A stretch of 64,000 bases of DNA from Lachnoanaerobaculum sanguinis (GCF_033242365.1 NZ_BTHK01000008.1:62001-126000), one strand, 5' to 3'. Shown: positions 52,795 to 60,725, numbered from the stretch's first letter. Numbers and translations: made by a program. The notes: a model not told the origin generated them from the letters alone.

Positions 52795-53628
52795 CTAATA
52801 ATTGCATATAATTACTTCTTCACCGACTCTATTACTTGCATCCGAATTAATCATACGCTTTACACTTACTACATCTATCTTGTAGCCTTTGTTCCCATAC
52901 AACTCATTTATCAAATCTGTATTGTGATTCGTGAGCATACAATAGCAACCTCTGGCAGTTAATTCATCAAACAACTTTGCTAATCTCTTATGGCTTTCAA
53001 TATCAAATCCCTCTTTTGTGTAAGACTCAAAAGAAGTTGGATTTAATGGTGCATACGGACTATCTATAAATACAAAATCTCCTTTTCCTGCACCCTTACA
53101 TGCTGCCTCAAAGTCACCCTCAATAATCGTTACACCCTGAAGATATTCCGAAGTCTCCATGATAATCTTCTCATCAACAGATGCCCTTCTGCTATTGTTA
53201 TAAGGAACGTTGAATAGGCCTTTACCATTCACACGGTACAATCCATTAAAGCAATGCTTATTGATAAACACAAACAATGCAGCCAATTCCACATCAAACT
53301 CTGCTCTCATAAGCTTGTCATTATAATGTTCTCTAAGAAAATAATAATATTCCTTACCGTCCTCCCACATTTCCTCGTCAAGTCTATTTACTTCTTTTAG
53401 AAATGCATCTGGCGCAGTTCGAATTTGCTTATATGTGTTGATTAATGCTTTGTTAATATCGTTTATCAGAGCATTTGCAGGTAGCAATTCAAATGTTACT
53501 GCGCCACCACCTACAAATGGCTCAAAATAGTTTTTATATTGTTTTGGCATACGCTCCTTTATCTGTGGTAGTAACTGGCGTTTTCCCCCTGCCCATTTCA
53601 CAAACGGCGCGATACTTGAATTACTCAT
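52795..53628 (-). CDS. DpnM/Dam-type adenine methyltransferase (alpha class)
   Basis: A 277-residue Dam-family methyltransferase that should methylate adenine in GATC. The SAM motif at the N-terminus is PFVKWAGGKRQLLPQI, followed by YFEPFVGGGAVTFEL; catalytic motif IV is DSPY rather than DPPY, with the aspartate and final tyrosine kept. Length matches DpnM. First gene of the dpn operon; a consensus promoter lies about 50 bases upstream with a controller palindrome above it. Confidence 0.92.
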   Translation of the reverse strand: MSNSSIAPFVKWAGGKRQLLPQIKERMPKQYKNYFEPFVGGGAVTFELLPANALINDINKALINTYKQIRTAPDAFLKEVNRLDEEMWEDGKEYYYFLREHYNDKLMRAEFDVELAALFVFINKHCFNGLYRVNGKGLFNVPYNNSRRASVDEKIIMETSEYLQGVTIIEGDFEAACKGAGKGDFVFIDSPYAPLNPTSFESYTKEGFDIESHKRLAKLFDELTARGCYCMLTNHNTDLINELYGNKGYKIDVVSVKRMINSDASNRVGEEVIICNY

Positions 53629-53677
53629 TCAGCTTCCTCTTCTCTATGTTCAATAAACGAACAAAAAACCTCTTTTT

Positions 53678-53706
53678 ATTATAAGGTGAAAAGAGAAAAT
53701 TGACAA
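53678..53706 (-). promoter_or_regulatory. Promoter of the dpnM-A-B operon
   Basis: Minus-strand -35 TTGTCA (53706-53701), 17-base spacer, perfect -10 TATAAT (53683-53678). It is downstream of the palindrome at 53713-53731, which ends six bases from the -35, a position suited to activation or steric control by the controller protein. Confidence 0.8.
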
Positions 53707-53712
53707 CCCGAA

Positions 53713-53731
53713 CTTTCACTCTTTGTGAATT
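53713..53731. promoter_or_regulatory. Controller palindrome 1, at the dpn promoter
   Basis: CTTTCACTCTTTGTGAATT; the inner TTCAC-5-GTGAA is a perfect inverted repeat. It shares CTTTCACT-4-GTGAATT with the site at 54528-54546. It lies between the divergent methyltransferase stop and the dpn -35. Confidence 0.7.
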
Positions 53732-53733
53732 AA

Positions 53734-54456
53734 TCACTTTTGAAAAACAAAGATATATTCATGCGCTAGCAAAAGAAAGTTATTGTTCTGTTTTTCCCAA
53801 TAATTCGTAGAACGGCAGTTATGTTGCTCTTTAATTATTATCTCTTTTGACACAAAACCTACACTTATAAAGCATTCCATTACCCAGAATCCTAATGGTA
53901 CTACCTTTCCATATCTTCGCATATCCCCTATCATTACAGCACACGCCTTACCCTTTCTTAATACACGATAAGCTTCCTGTGCTACAACAGTCATTTCCTT
54001 TAAAAAATCTTCGACTGTCAATAACGATATATCCCCGTCGACATTTTTACTGTACTTGATAATATTTGCATAGGGCGGATGCGTACAAATAAAATCAATA
54101 TGCGAATCTTTGATAAAGCTTAAATCTGTAGCATTTGCACATCTCGTATGGATTTTTGATTTTGTTTCACATTGGAATTGTAAATTTGTTTCAGAAATTG
54201 AAACTGACTGCGGATTGATATCTACACCAATCGCATTTCGATTTAGCAATTTTGCTTCAACAAGTGTTGTTCCACTGCCCATAAATTGATCCAGAACCCA
54301 GTCTCCTGGTTTTGAATAGCGAAGTATCAGATTTCTCGGCACATATGGCGACCAATTTCCTCGATACTTGCCTGAATGCGTTGCCCAACTCCCTCTGTCC
54401 GGAAACGACCAGACCGTCGTTGGTTCAAGCTGAAAATTATTTGGTTGTAAACTTAT
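53734..54456 (-). CDS. DNA methyltransferase of the second restriction-modification system
   Basis: The frame runs from about 54456 to 53734, about 240 residues. The N-terminal part NNFQLEPTTVWSFPDRG, then WATHSGKYRGNWSPY and the SAM motif DQFMGSGTT are followed by catalytic CTHPPY, the TSPPY-like motif of beta-class amino-methyltransferases. No ATG opens this frame: the codon placed right after GAGGAGG is ATA (54456-54454) and the nearby ATG is out of frame; a GTG at 54342 would delete the first 38 residues. It should protect the site cut by the endonuclease at 54838. It is divergent from the controller-endonuclease pair. Confidence 0.85.
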   Translation of the reverse strand: MSLQPNNFQLEPTTVWSFPDRGSWATHSGKYRGNWSPYVPRNLILRYSKPGDWVLDQFMGSGTTLVEAKLLNRNAIGVDINPQSVSISETNLQFQCETKSKIHTRCANATDLSFIKDSHIDFICTHPPYANIIKYSKNVDGDISLLTVEDFLKEMTVVAQEAYRVLRKGKACAVMIGDMRRYGKVVPLGFWVMECFISVGFVSKEIIIKEQHNCRSTNYWEKQNNNFLLLAHEYIFVFQK

Positions 54457-54527
54457 AAGTCATGCCTCCTCTTCTATGTTTTTCTCTTATTCTAACTCAC
54501 ATCTTATCAAATATCCACCGCTCTTTT

Positions 54528-54546
54528 CTTTCACTATAAGTGAATT
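54528..54546. promoter_or_regulatory. Controller palindrome 2, upstream of the controller gene
   Basis: CTTTCACTATAAGTGAATT, with a perfect TTCACT-ATA-AGTGAA core. It lies about 22 bases upstream of the -10 (GATAAT 54568-54573) of the controller gene, over a weak -35 (TTTATA) region, a usual place for activation by a C protein. Confidence 0.75.
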
Positions 54547-54572
54547 TATATTTTTCCTATCCCATGAGATAA

Positions 54573-54591
54573 TGCTCACAAATAGTGAAAG
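54573..54591. promoter_or_regulatory. Controller palindrome 3, over the controller start site
   Basis: On the minus strand CTTTCACTATTTGTGAGCA, the third copy. It overlaps the end of the -10 and the likely transcription start of the controller gene, a position where binding would repress. Sites 2 and 3 together resemble the activate-then-repress switch of C-protein systems. Confidence 0.65.
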
Positions 54592-54600
54592 AGGTGTCAC

Positions 54601-54834
54601 ATGCAATATATGAATGATACTGACCTATATAACATCATTGGTATAAATATCAAATTATATAGAGAAAAAGCAAAATTAACACAGGTACAGCTTGCAGAGC
54701 GCTCACAGATTAGCATCAGCTATCTTTCTAAGATTGAAGCAGCTGGATGTACTAAGAGTTTATCTATTTCTGTATTAAACCAGATTGCAAACGTACTTGA
54801 TGTTGAAATAACGGAATTTTTTAAGGAGGTATAA
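54601..54834 (+). CDS. Controller (C) protein, XRE-type HTH
   Basis: A 77-residue single-domain helix-turn-helix protein: LYREKAKLTQVQLAERS, QISISYLSKIEAAG, ending VLDVEITEFFKEV. Size and place (three bases upstream of a restriction endonuclease gene, divergent from its methyltransferase) match C proteins of PvuII-type systems, which delay endonuclease synthesis until methylation is done. Starts ATG 54601 with AGAGGTG close upstream. It would bind the three palindromes at 53713, 54528 and 54573. Confidence 0.85.
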   Translation: MQYMNDTDLYNIIGINIKLYREKAKLTQVQLAERSQISISYLSKIEAAGCTKSLSISVLNQIANVLDVEITEFFKEV

Positions 54835-54837
54835 TCT

Positions 54838-55368
54838 ATGCCAAGAAACCCAAACAGATATGGTGGTGGTTCTAGAACCAACAGAAATGGATTGCATTTC
54901 GAACAAACAACATCCTTGAATGAAGCCCTGCGAAACGCAGACTTTGAAATCAGAGATTATTATGATGTATATTTCAATGGTCAACTTATCGGTCATTCTA
55001 TAAACAAAGCTGAATTTTCAACTGTGTTTTTACGTGAAAATGGAATTGATTATCGTCTTATTAATTCTAAAAGATGGGAACCTGATGAAGCCTTTATCAA
55101 CGAATTAAATCATACAGTATATATTATTGAAAAAAAATTTCAAAGTACAAGTGGTTCTGTAGACGAAAAATTAGCCACCTTTCCTTTCAAAATATATGAA
55201 TACCAAAAGCTCTTAGCTCCTATTAAATACAATATTGTATACATATATTTATTATCTTCTGAATGGTTTAATTCCACTAAATATAAGGACTACTATGACT
55301 ATATGGACTATTTAGGATGTCCATACTATTTTGATAGACTTCCTTTAGAAGCAATTGGAATTTACTAA
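54838..55368 (+). CDS. Type II restriction endonuclease, PD-(D/E)XK fold
   Basis: A 176-residue protein, three bases after the C gene with AAGGAGG upstream. A PD-(D/E)XK core can be read as PDEAF near 82 and IIEKKFQ near 97-102, followed by GSVDEKLATFPFKIYEY, a pattern seen in PvuII-like and related small endonucleases. The divergent gene at 53734 gives the matching methyltransferase. The recognition site cannot be inferred. A terminator follows the stop. Confidence 0.8.
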   Translation: MPRNPNRYGGGSRTNRNGLHFEQTTSLNEALRNADFEIRDYYDVYFNGQLIGHSINKAEFSTVFLRENGIDYRLINSKRWEPDEAFINELNHTVYIIEKKFQSTSGSVDEKLATFPFKIYEYQKLLAPIKYNIVYIYLLSSEWFNSTKYKDYYDYMDYLGCPYYFDRLPLEAIGIY

Positions 55369-55372
55369 TAAC

Positions 55373-55412
55373 AGCAACCATAAAGTCTTGTAAAAATAAC
55401 TTTATGGTTGCT
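55373..55412 (+). terminator. Terminator of the controller-endonuclease operon
   Basis: AGCAACCATAAAG (55373-55385) pairs with CTTTATGGTTGCT (55400-55412), loop TCTTGTAAAAATAA, then ATTCTATT. The T run is weak but the stem is long. Confidence 0.75.
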
Positions 55413-55494
55413 ATTCTATTACCTGCTCTTCCTGAAATTTCTAACATTCTCAAGCCTTCGTTGCCATCAGAACCTATTGCCATTCAAATCTATA

Positions 55495-55505
55495 ATCTCT
55501 TTGAG
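55495..55505. repeat. Internal copy of the attachment core
   Basis: ATCTCTTTGAG, identical to 11 of the 18 bases of the att repeat, lies between the endonuclease terminator and the relaxase 3' end. It may be chance or the trace of a tandem insertion. Confidence 0.3.
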
Positions 55506-55556
55506 CAAACACAAACCAGATACTATTTGCCCCTCTACCAAATAACGTCCGGATAA

Positions 55557-56929
55557 TTATCGCCTTCCCCTCATCCTCGTCCGCTCCACCTCTCGCATCA
55601 TCTCTTCCGCTGCCACAATCCCTTGTTCCAACTGTTCCAGCGTACCAATTCGGTTCTCCAGCCTAAATTTTCCTGAATGCTGTCAATGCTGTACTTTTCT
55701 TTTGTTACAACATTCATATATGCTTTCAATCGGTAATCATAACCTTCATTCTTATAGTCTAAAAATGCCGGTGCAACATCTCCTTTACTCGTTTTCCATC
55801 GCATAAGCCTCGGAAACCAGCACACACTATCAACAATCAATTCCTTAAATGCTCTAAGAAACTGCCCCAATGCATTTAATAGACCTCTAAAACTGTTTCC
55901 AGCTTCAATATCCTTCTTATGCTCTACACAATTTGCAAATTCTTCAATTAGCGGCGACAGAGGAAGATATGCTGAAATATACTCTTTAAGCATTGCCAGT
56001 GTATTCTTAAACTGTTCCCACTTGGAGATCTCATCCTCGTATTCTTCCAACTTATCCCTCTTATAAGAAATCGCATAATCCAGTTTCAAATTTTCACTTT
56101 GCTTTTCAGAAATCTCTTGTTTGATTTCTCTAAGCTCATCTTCACTCTCACGCTGCACCTGACGGTAAGCAAGTTTGGATACAAATAATTCATTATCTAC
56201 ATCCACAACTTCCCTTTATAAATTTTTCAAATGCTCTGTTTCATTAGCAACCTTATATTCCATAATCGACAAATCATGATTCAATTCCTGCTTTTTCTCA
56301 GCAAGTTCTTCCTTAACATTGAACCTGAAACACGAACATGCTTCTTCCCTTAATTTATCCTGTAATATTACAGATAAACTTTCCGGCGTGAATACATTAC
56401 GCTTGGATACCTTCTTTGTCAGCCCCTTTTTAGCTCCTTTCCATACAGGAACTCCTACCACATGCATATGAGGACTTGCTTTGTCAAAGTGTATTACCGC
56501 ATTTTCCACCTTGAAATTTGGAAGAAGTCTTTCCATTGTGGATAACAAATAAGCATACACTTTGTACATCTTTTCCTTTTTATCCGTATGTTCTTCCCAG
56601 GATTTCTTATCTCCGCATTGAAAATAATCTCGACTGCCATATCCTGATTCCAAATTGGCTACATGCTCAAAGTAATCCTCTATCCGTCTGTCAGCCCGCT
56701 TTTGCTTTTGATTATATTGTTGTACCACTTCATCAAATTCCTGATGATAGACATTCTTCACATCCTGATACAAATCTTCCGTTCCTCTCAAAAGTAAAAT
56801 ATTATCGGAACTGTATTCCGGCGATTTATACTTTCGCAAATTGTGTTTTGCTACTCCAAGCAATTTACTCTTACTTGTTATGGCACTCTTTCCATTGCTA
56901 ATGTGTGCTGAGTAAGAAACATTACCCAT
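55557..56929 (-). pseudogene. MobV/Pre family relaxase, nonsense-mutated and frameshifted
   Basis: The N-terminal half from ATG 56929 reads MGNVSYSAHISNGKSA, with the MobV histidine motif VIHFDKASPHMHVVGVPVW. An in-frame TAA (56218-56216) follows HLKNL; the same frame goes on REVVDVDNELFVSKLAYRQV with a coiled coil. A one-base loss near 55665 then shifts the frame: the next frame reads LENRIGTLEQLEQGI to MRGRR and stops at 55557. Relaxases nick oriT and lead DNA transfer. With two lesions it is not functional, unless the stops are errors. Confidence 0.85.
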
Positions 56930-56978
56930 AGGCACCTCTCCTTCCTTCTTAAATCAGATTTCCCGCTCTCCGAGGGTT

Positions 56979-57008
56979 ACACCGACAAGAAGTAAACTTC
57001 GTCGGTGT
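56979..57008. other. Hairpin upstream of the relaxase, possible oriT
   Basis: ACACCGAC (56979-56986) pairs with GTCGGTGT (57001-57008), with inner AAG/CTT pairing. MobV relaxases act at oriT hairpins just upstream of their gene, and this one lies 50 bases from the relaxase start. Whether it is the nick site is untested. Confidence 0.4.
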
Positions 57009-57071
57009 ATATTAGCTACCTCCCATACTGATATATCTATCCATCGTGACCACATCCTTTCCTAACCTAAT

Positions 57072-57341
57072 CTATACCGCTTCCGATACATCTCTGAAGT
57101 AACCTGTCTCTTCCCTTACCTTCTTATCTGGACAATAGTAGCTGAACTCATTTGAGTTACCTACTTTAATTGCGGTGCCAAATTTGAAAATTCCCTGTTG
57201 AAGTTCAACACTTACATACTGTGCATCCTTCCCCATTGCCTGTGCAATTTTTTTTATTGGTACATTCCGTCCTGTAAAAGCTGGTAAATCAACCTTGTAT
57301 TGTACCTCTGGCATTTCTACAAACTCCTGCGTATAGAGCAT
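57072..57341 (-). CDS. Element-associated small protein
   Basis: An 89-residue protein. It contains VQYKVDLPAFTGRNVPIKK and IAQAMGKDAQYVSVELQQG, which suggests a DNA-binding fold with a helix-turn-helix-like middle, then FSYYCPDKKVREETG. I do not recognise a named family. It lies between the relaxase and the divergent XRE gene, so it is probably part of the element's mobilisation or control functions. Confidence 0.6.
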   Translation of the reverse strand: MLYTQEFVEMPEVQYKVDLPAFTGRNVPIKKIAQAMGKDAQYVSVELQQGIFKFGTAIKVGNSNEFSYYCPDKKVREETGYFRDVSEAV

Positions 57342-57461
57342 TTCTTTCTCTGTTTGTATTCTGCATTATACAGAGATTTGTTTGCCCTACCAATAGTATT
57401 AATAACAATGTTAATAATTCATTTTTGATATGTTAGATTGACTTTACAGGAGGTTGGTAAG

Positions 57462-57792
57462 ATGAATACAGGTAAAAAAAATTAAGATAATCCTTACATT
57501 TCGAGGATTATCTCAAAAAGAACTTGGAGAAGCGTGTGGCATCCACGAAGTTGCCATCCGCAAGTATGAATTAGGCAAGAATATTCCAAAACCTGAACAA
57601 CTTAGAAAAATCGCAGAAGCACTTAATGTCAATGTAAACTCATTGGTTGAGTTCGACATTCAGGCTGATAGCGATGTACTCCCTCTCCTCTTTGCCATTG
57701 ATGAAGTATTCAATGTATCAATTAAAGAGGCAGATGGCGAGCCAGGAATATTTTTTGACAACAAGAAGCTTGTACAATTTTTAAAAGACTGA
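57462..57792 (+). pseudogene. XRE family regulator with a one-base frameshift
   Basis: ATG 57462 has AGGAGG eight bases upstream. The start MNTGKK runs into eight A (57474-57481) and a stop; with seven A the frame reads IKIILTFRGLSQKELGEACG, then IHEVAIRKYELGKNIPKPEQ, an XRE helix-turn-helix, to FFDNKKLVQFLKD and the stop at 57792, about 109 residues. It is divergent from the small gene at 57072. It would be the element's regulator, so its loss (or an A-tract switch) matters for control. Confidence 0.8.
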
Positions 57793-57945
57793 CAGGCAAT
57801 GAAGGAATTACTTTGATCCGGAAGTCAGACAGAAGATAATTATGAAATTTGGAAAGCCATACGCCCAAGTGTAACAAAAACAATCCACGAGGATTAGCAA
57901 CTACTCTGTTTTGCTATCAGCTTGCTGAATCCAAAGCGAAAGGAA

Positions 57946-59008
57946 TGGTGCTTATGAAGTTACCCAACGGATACGGAAACGTTGTAAAACTTTCCGGGAA
58001 AAGAAGAAAGCCTTATCAGGTCAGAAAGACAACAGGCTGGCACTATGATAAGGAAAAAGACAAACAGGTTCAGGATATGATTACAATTGGATACGCTGCT
58101 ACTAGAGCTGAAGGCTTACAGATGCTTGCAGAGTACAACAATAATCCATTCGATACCAAAGCTACCAAGATGACCTTCTCTGATGTATATGAAGAATGGT
58201 CCAAGCGTAAGTATCCTACTGTATCCGAATCCAATGTCAAAGGATATACCGCATCCTATAAAGTCTGCGTCACCCTCTATAACAAAGTTTTTAAGGATAT
58301 TCGATTGGTGGATTTACAAAATGTCATTGATACCTGTGGTAAGAATTATCCTACTCTCAGGAAAATCAAAGTGCTTTTCAATCAGCTTTACGATTACGCC
58401 TTGAAAAACGATATTTGCAACAAAGATTATTCAAGTTTTGTGGATGTAGCACAGTACAAAGACCGCAACCCGAATAAGTATGACAGAAACAAATTTGAGA
58501 AGGATGAAATTGAGAGAATCTGGGAACAGAAAGATGATAAGTATTATCAGATTGTTCTGATGCTTCTCTACAACGGAGTCAGAATCTCAGAATTGCTTGA
58601 TTTGAAAAAGGAACATGTTCACCTCGATGAACAATACTTTGATGTAATCAGCAGTAAAACAGAAAACGGCATCCGAAAAGTACCTATTGCAGATAAGGTT
58701 CTGTCATTCTACAAAAGTTGGTACTAATCCTGTCCTGACTGTGAATATCTGCTTCATAAGGAAGACAGAAAGCATTTCACTTACAGAAACTATTATGACA
58801 GCTACTTCCATCCATTAATGGAACAGTTAAAGATTAATCGAACACCACATTGTTGTAGACACACATGCGTGTCCATGTTGGCAGAAGCTGGTGTAGATCA
58901 AACAATTATCAAGAAGATTGTGGGGCACTCCGGAGCCATGACACTTACAGAAAAGTATATACCCACTTTGATATTAATGAGTTAGTAGATGCAATTAATC
59001 GAATATAA
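57946..59008 (+). pseudogene. Tyrosine integrase of the rpsI element, with a stop and a frameshift
   Basis: From ATG 57946 or 57955 the protein reads MKLPNGYGNVVKLSGKRRKP, a core-binding domain (VYEEWSKRKYPTVSESN) and the catalytic arginine box LLYNGVRISELLDLK. An in-frame TAA (58726-58728) follows KSWY. The frame resumes SCPDCEYLLHKEDRKH with HCCRHTCVSMLA and GHSGAM, then loses one base near 58954; the restored frame gives VYTHFDINELVDAINRI with the catalytic tyrosine and the stop at 59008. It lies next to the right att site in the rpsI end, as expected for the integrase. Confidence 0.88.
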
Positions 59009-59014
59009 CACGAA

Positions 59015-59046
59015 AGGACATTCCCAGATTTCTCTGAAAATGTCCT
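59015..59046. terminator. Hairpin after the integrase
   Basis: AGGACATT (59015-59022) pairs with AATGTCCT (59039-59046). It lies just past the integrase stop. The rest of 59047-59174 holds direct TGTTGCAT repeats (about 59068-59085) and the inward end motif, probably integrase arm sites; no gene is seen. Confidence 0.55.
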
Positions 59047-59174
59047 ATACATATCATCGATATATTTGTTGCATTACTGTTGCATACGAAGTAATTTCCA
59101 ACCCATTTGACAACATTCCACAACTTCTGTAACCCTTGTAAATCGGGCTTTTCTTGATATTCTTGTTTCGAGGA

Positions 59175-59192
59175 AATTATCTCTTTGAGAAC
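59175..59192. repeat. Right attachment-site repeat, 3' end of rpsI
   Basis: AATTATCTCTTTGAGAAC overlaps the last codons of rpsI (FSKR and stop), so integration leaves the gene whole. Identical to 49114-49131. Confidence 0.9.
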
Positions 59193-59569
59193 TGTGGTGC
59201 TCTTCTTGCGGACTTAAGACCGTATTTCTTACGCTCTTTCATTCTTGGATCTCTTGTAAGGAATCCTGCCTTCTTTAAAGTTGGTCTGTACTCCTCATCT
59301 GCGTGAAGAAGTGCTCTTGATATACCATGTCTGATAGCTCCGGCCTGGCCTGTGAAACCACCACCGCAAACATTTACAAGTACATCAAACTTATTTACAT
59401 TGTCTGTAGCCACTAAAGGCTGACGAACAACAACCTTCAATGTCTCAAGACCAAAATACTCATCAATATCTCTTTTATTTATTGTTATCTTACCTGTTCC
59501 AGGTACAAGATATACTCTGGCGATAGAACTTTTTCTTCTACCTGTTCCGTAAAACTTATCGTTAGTCAT
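59177..59569 (-). CDS. rpsI: Ribosomal protein S9
   Basis: A 130-residue small-subunit protein of the head domain; its C-terminal tail reaches the P-site tRNA. FYGTGRRKSSIARVYLVPG and KYGLKSARRAPQFSKR are the family signatures and the end is intact. It lies 23 bases after rplM in the usual operon. Its 3' end is the attachment site of the element to the left; the operon's own terminator now lies 10 kb away at 49055. Confidence 0.98.
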   Translation of the reverse strand: MTNDKFYGTGRRKSSIARVYLVPGTGKITINKRDIDEYFGLETLKVVVRQPLVATDNVNKFDVLVNVCGGGFTGQAGAIRHGISRALLHADEEYRPTLKKAGFLTRDPRMKERKKYGLKSARRAPQFSKR

Positions 59570-59592
59570 ACCATTCTCCTTCTTAAAGATTA

Positions 59593-60027
59593 TTAGCCTT
59601 TAATTTCCAATACTACCGGCTTCTGTGCCTGATGTCCATGAGTCTCGCCTGCATAAACATGAAGCTTTCTGTACATATCTCTACCAAGTGGTCCCTTTGG
59701 AAGCATGCCCTTGATGGCAAGCTCTACTACTCTCTCAGGCTTCTTTGCAAGAAGTTCACGAAGAGTTGTCTCTCTCATACCACCAACATACTCTGAATGG
59801 TTGTAATAAATCTTCTGATCTAACTTTTTACCTGTAACCTTTACCTCAGCAGCATTGATTACGATAACATAGTCTCCACAATCAACATGTGGTGTAAATT
59901 CCGGTTTGTTCTTTCCTCTTAATACACTTGCAACTTCTGAAGCAAGTCGTCCCAATGTAGCTCCCTTTGCATCGACAACATACCATTTTCTGTCGATCTT
60001 ATCCGGATTAGCCATAAAAGTTTTCAT
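59593..60027 (-). CDS. rplM: Ribosomal protein L13
   Basis: A 144-residue large-subunit protein that assembles early on 23S rRNA. KWYVVDAKGATLGRLASEVA, NAAEVKVTGKKLDQKIYYNH and the ending HGHQAQKPVVLEIKG are typical. GGAGG lies ahead of the start. It is the first gene of the rplM-rpsI operon, with a full-consensus promoter and a ~90-nt leader upstream. Confidence 0.98.
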   Translation of the reverse strand: MKTFMANPDKIDRKWYVVDAKGATLGRLASEVASVLRGKNKPEFTPHVDCGDYVIVINAAEVKVTGKKLDQKIYYNHSEYVGGMRETTLRELLAKKPERVVELAIKGMLPKGPLGRDMYRKLHVYAGETHGHQAQKPVVLEIKG

Positions 60028-60117
60028 TGACTGACCTCCATTAATCTTTTAACTTCGCTTTATATGGATAAATGCTCTCCGGGGCATTGGAATAAGCATT
60101 AATCTCTAATGTCACAA
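60028..60117 (-). ncRNA. Probable L13 leader RNA
   Basis: From the predicted start near 60117 the leader reads TAATGCTTATTCCAATG, then CCCCGGAGAGCATTTATCC, ATAAAGCGAAGTTAAAAG and the ribosome-binding site. GCTTAT... and ATGCCCCGGAGAGCAT can form hairpins. Firmicutes carry a conserved L13 leader at this place, in which a ribosomal protein of the operon is thought to bind and repress. The match is by position and recall of the consensus, not by a model search. Confidence 0.6.
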
Positions 60118-60123
60118 TTAATA

Positions 60124-60152
60124 ATTATATTTAATCATAGCTTAAATGTCAA
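60124..60152 (-). promoter_or_regulatory. Promoter of the rplM-rpsI operon
   Basis: Minus-strand -35 TTGACA (60152-60147), 17-base spacer, -10 TATAAT (60129-60124): exact consensus, fitting a strong ribosomal-protein promoter. Confidence 0.88.
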
Positions 60153-60200
60153 TATCCTTTAAGCTATTTATTTTTATTTTTTTATTTTAATTTGACCTTT

Positions 60201-60725
60201 TTATTTTCCCTCATACTTTATAAGGCTGGCAATATTGTATTTTGAAAGCTTTTCTCTTCCTTTGAGACCTTCAAGTTCCATTACAAATACAATCTTTACA
60301 ATCTCACCGCCAAGGCTTTCAACAAGTTTTGTGATAGCCTCAATTGTACCGCCCGTAGCTATCAAATCGTCTATTATAACAACTTTGTCGCCCGGCTTTA
60401 TGGCATCCTTATGAATTTCTATTGTAGCCTTGCCGTATTCAAGATCGTAATCCATACTTACGGTCTCACATGGAAGCTTACCTTTTTTTCTTACAGGGAT
60501 AAAAGCTTTGTGCTCTGCATAAGCCACAGGTACACCGAAGATAAAGCCTCTTGATTCAGGTCCCAAGATAAGGTCATAATCAAGACCTTTAAGTTCAGCT
60601 CTTAAGCCGTCTATACTCATAACAAGTCCGTCAGGGTCCTGTAATATAGTAGTCACATCCCTAAAAATTATTCCGGGCTCCGGAAAATCGGGGATACTTC
60701 TTACATAGTCCTTTAATTCTTTCAT
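60201..60725 (-). CDS. apt: Adenine phosphoribosyltransferase
   Basis: Salvages adenine to AMP using PRPP. About 174 residues from ATG 60725. The PRPP-binding motif VVIIDDLIATGGTIEA is intact and the N-terminal SIPDFPEPGIIFRDVTTIL is typical. It follows glyA by about 60 bases with a GGCCCAA/TTGGGCC hairpin (60741-60762) between, so it may be partly uncoupled from glyA. Upstream start TTG 60737 is possible but the ribosome-binding site is poor in both cases. Confidence 0.95.
   Translation of the reverse strand: MKELKDYVRSIPDFPEPGIIFRDVTTILQDPDGLVMSIDGLRAELKGLDYDLILGPESRGFIFGVPVAYAEHKAFIPVRKKGKLPCETVSMDYDLEYGKATIEIHKDAIKPGDKVVIIDDLIATGGTIEAITKLVESLGGEIVKIVFVMELEGLKGREKLSKYNIASLIKYEGK

Larger units (their letters stand above)
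49114..59192. mobile_element. 10-kb integrated defence element in the 3' end of rpsI
   Basis: Bounded by an exact 18-bp direct repeat, the right copy being the end of rpsI, which is restored by the insertion. The tyrosine integrase is next to the right end. Inside lie an XRE regulator, a MobV relaxase, a PvuII-type restriction-modification system, a DpnII-type system and an OLD nuclease. Near both ends an inward-facing motif (ATATC, GAAAAGCCC, then AGGGTT) occurs as imperfect inverted repeats (49147-49176 and 59128-59160), probably integrase binding sites. Relaxase, integrase and repressor are broken, so it is likely immobile. Confidence 0.9.
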
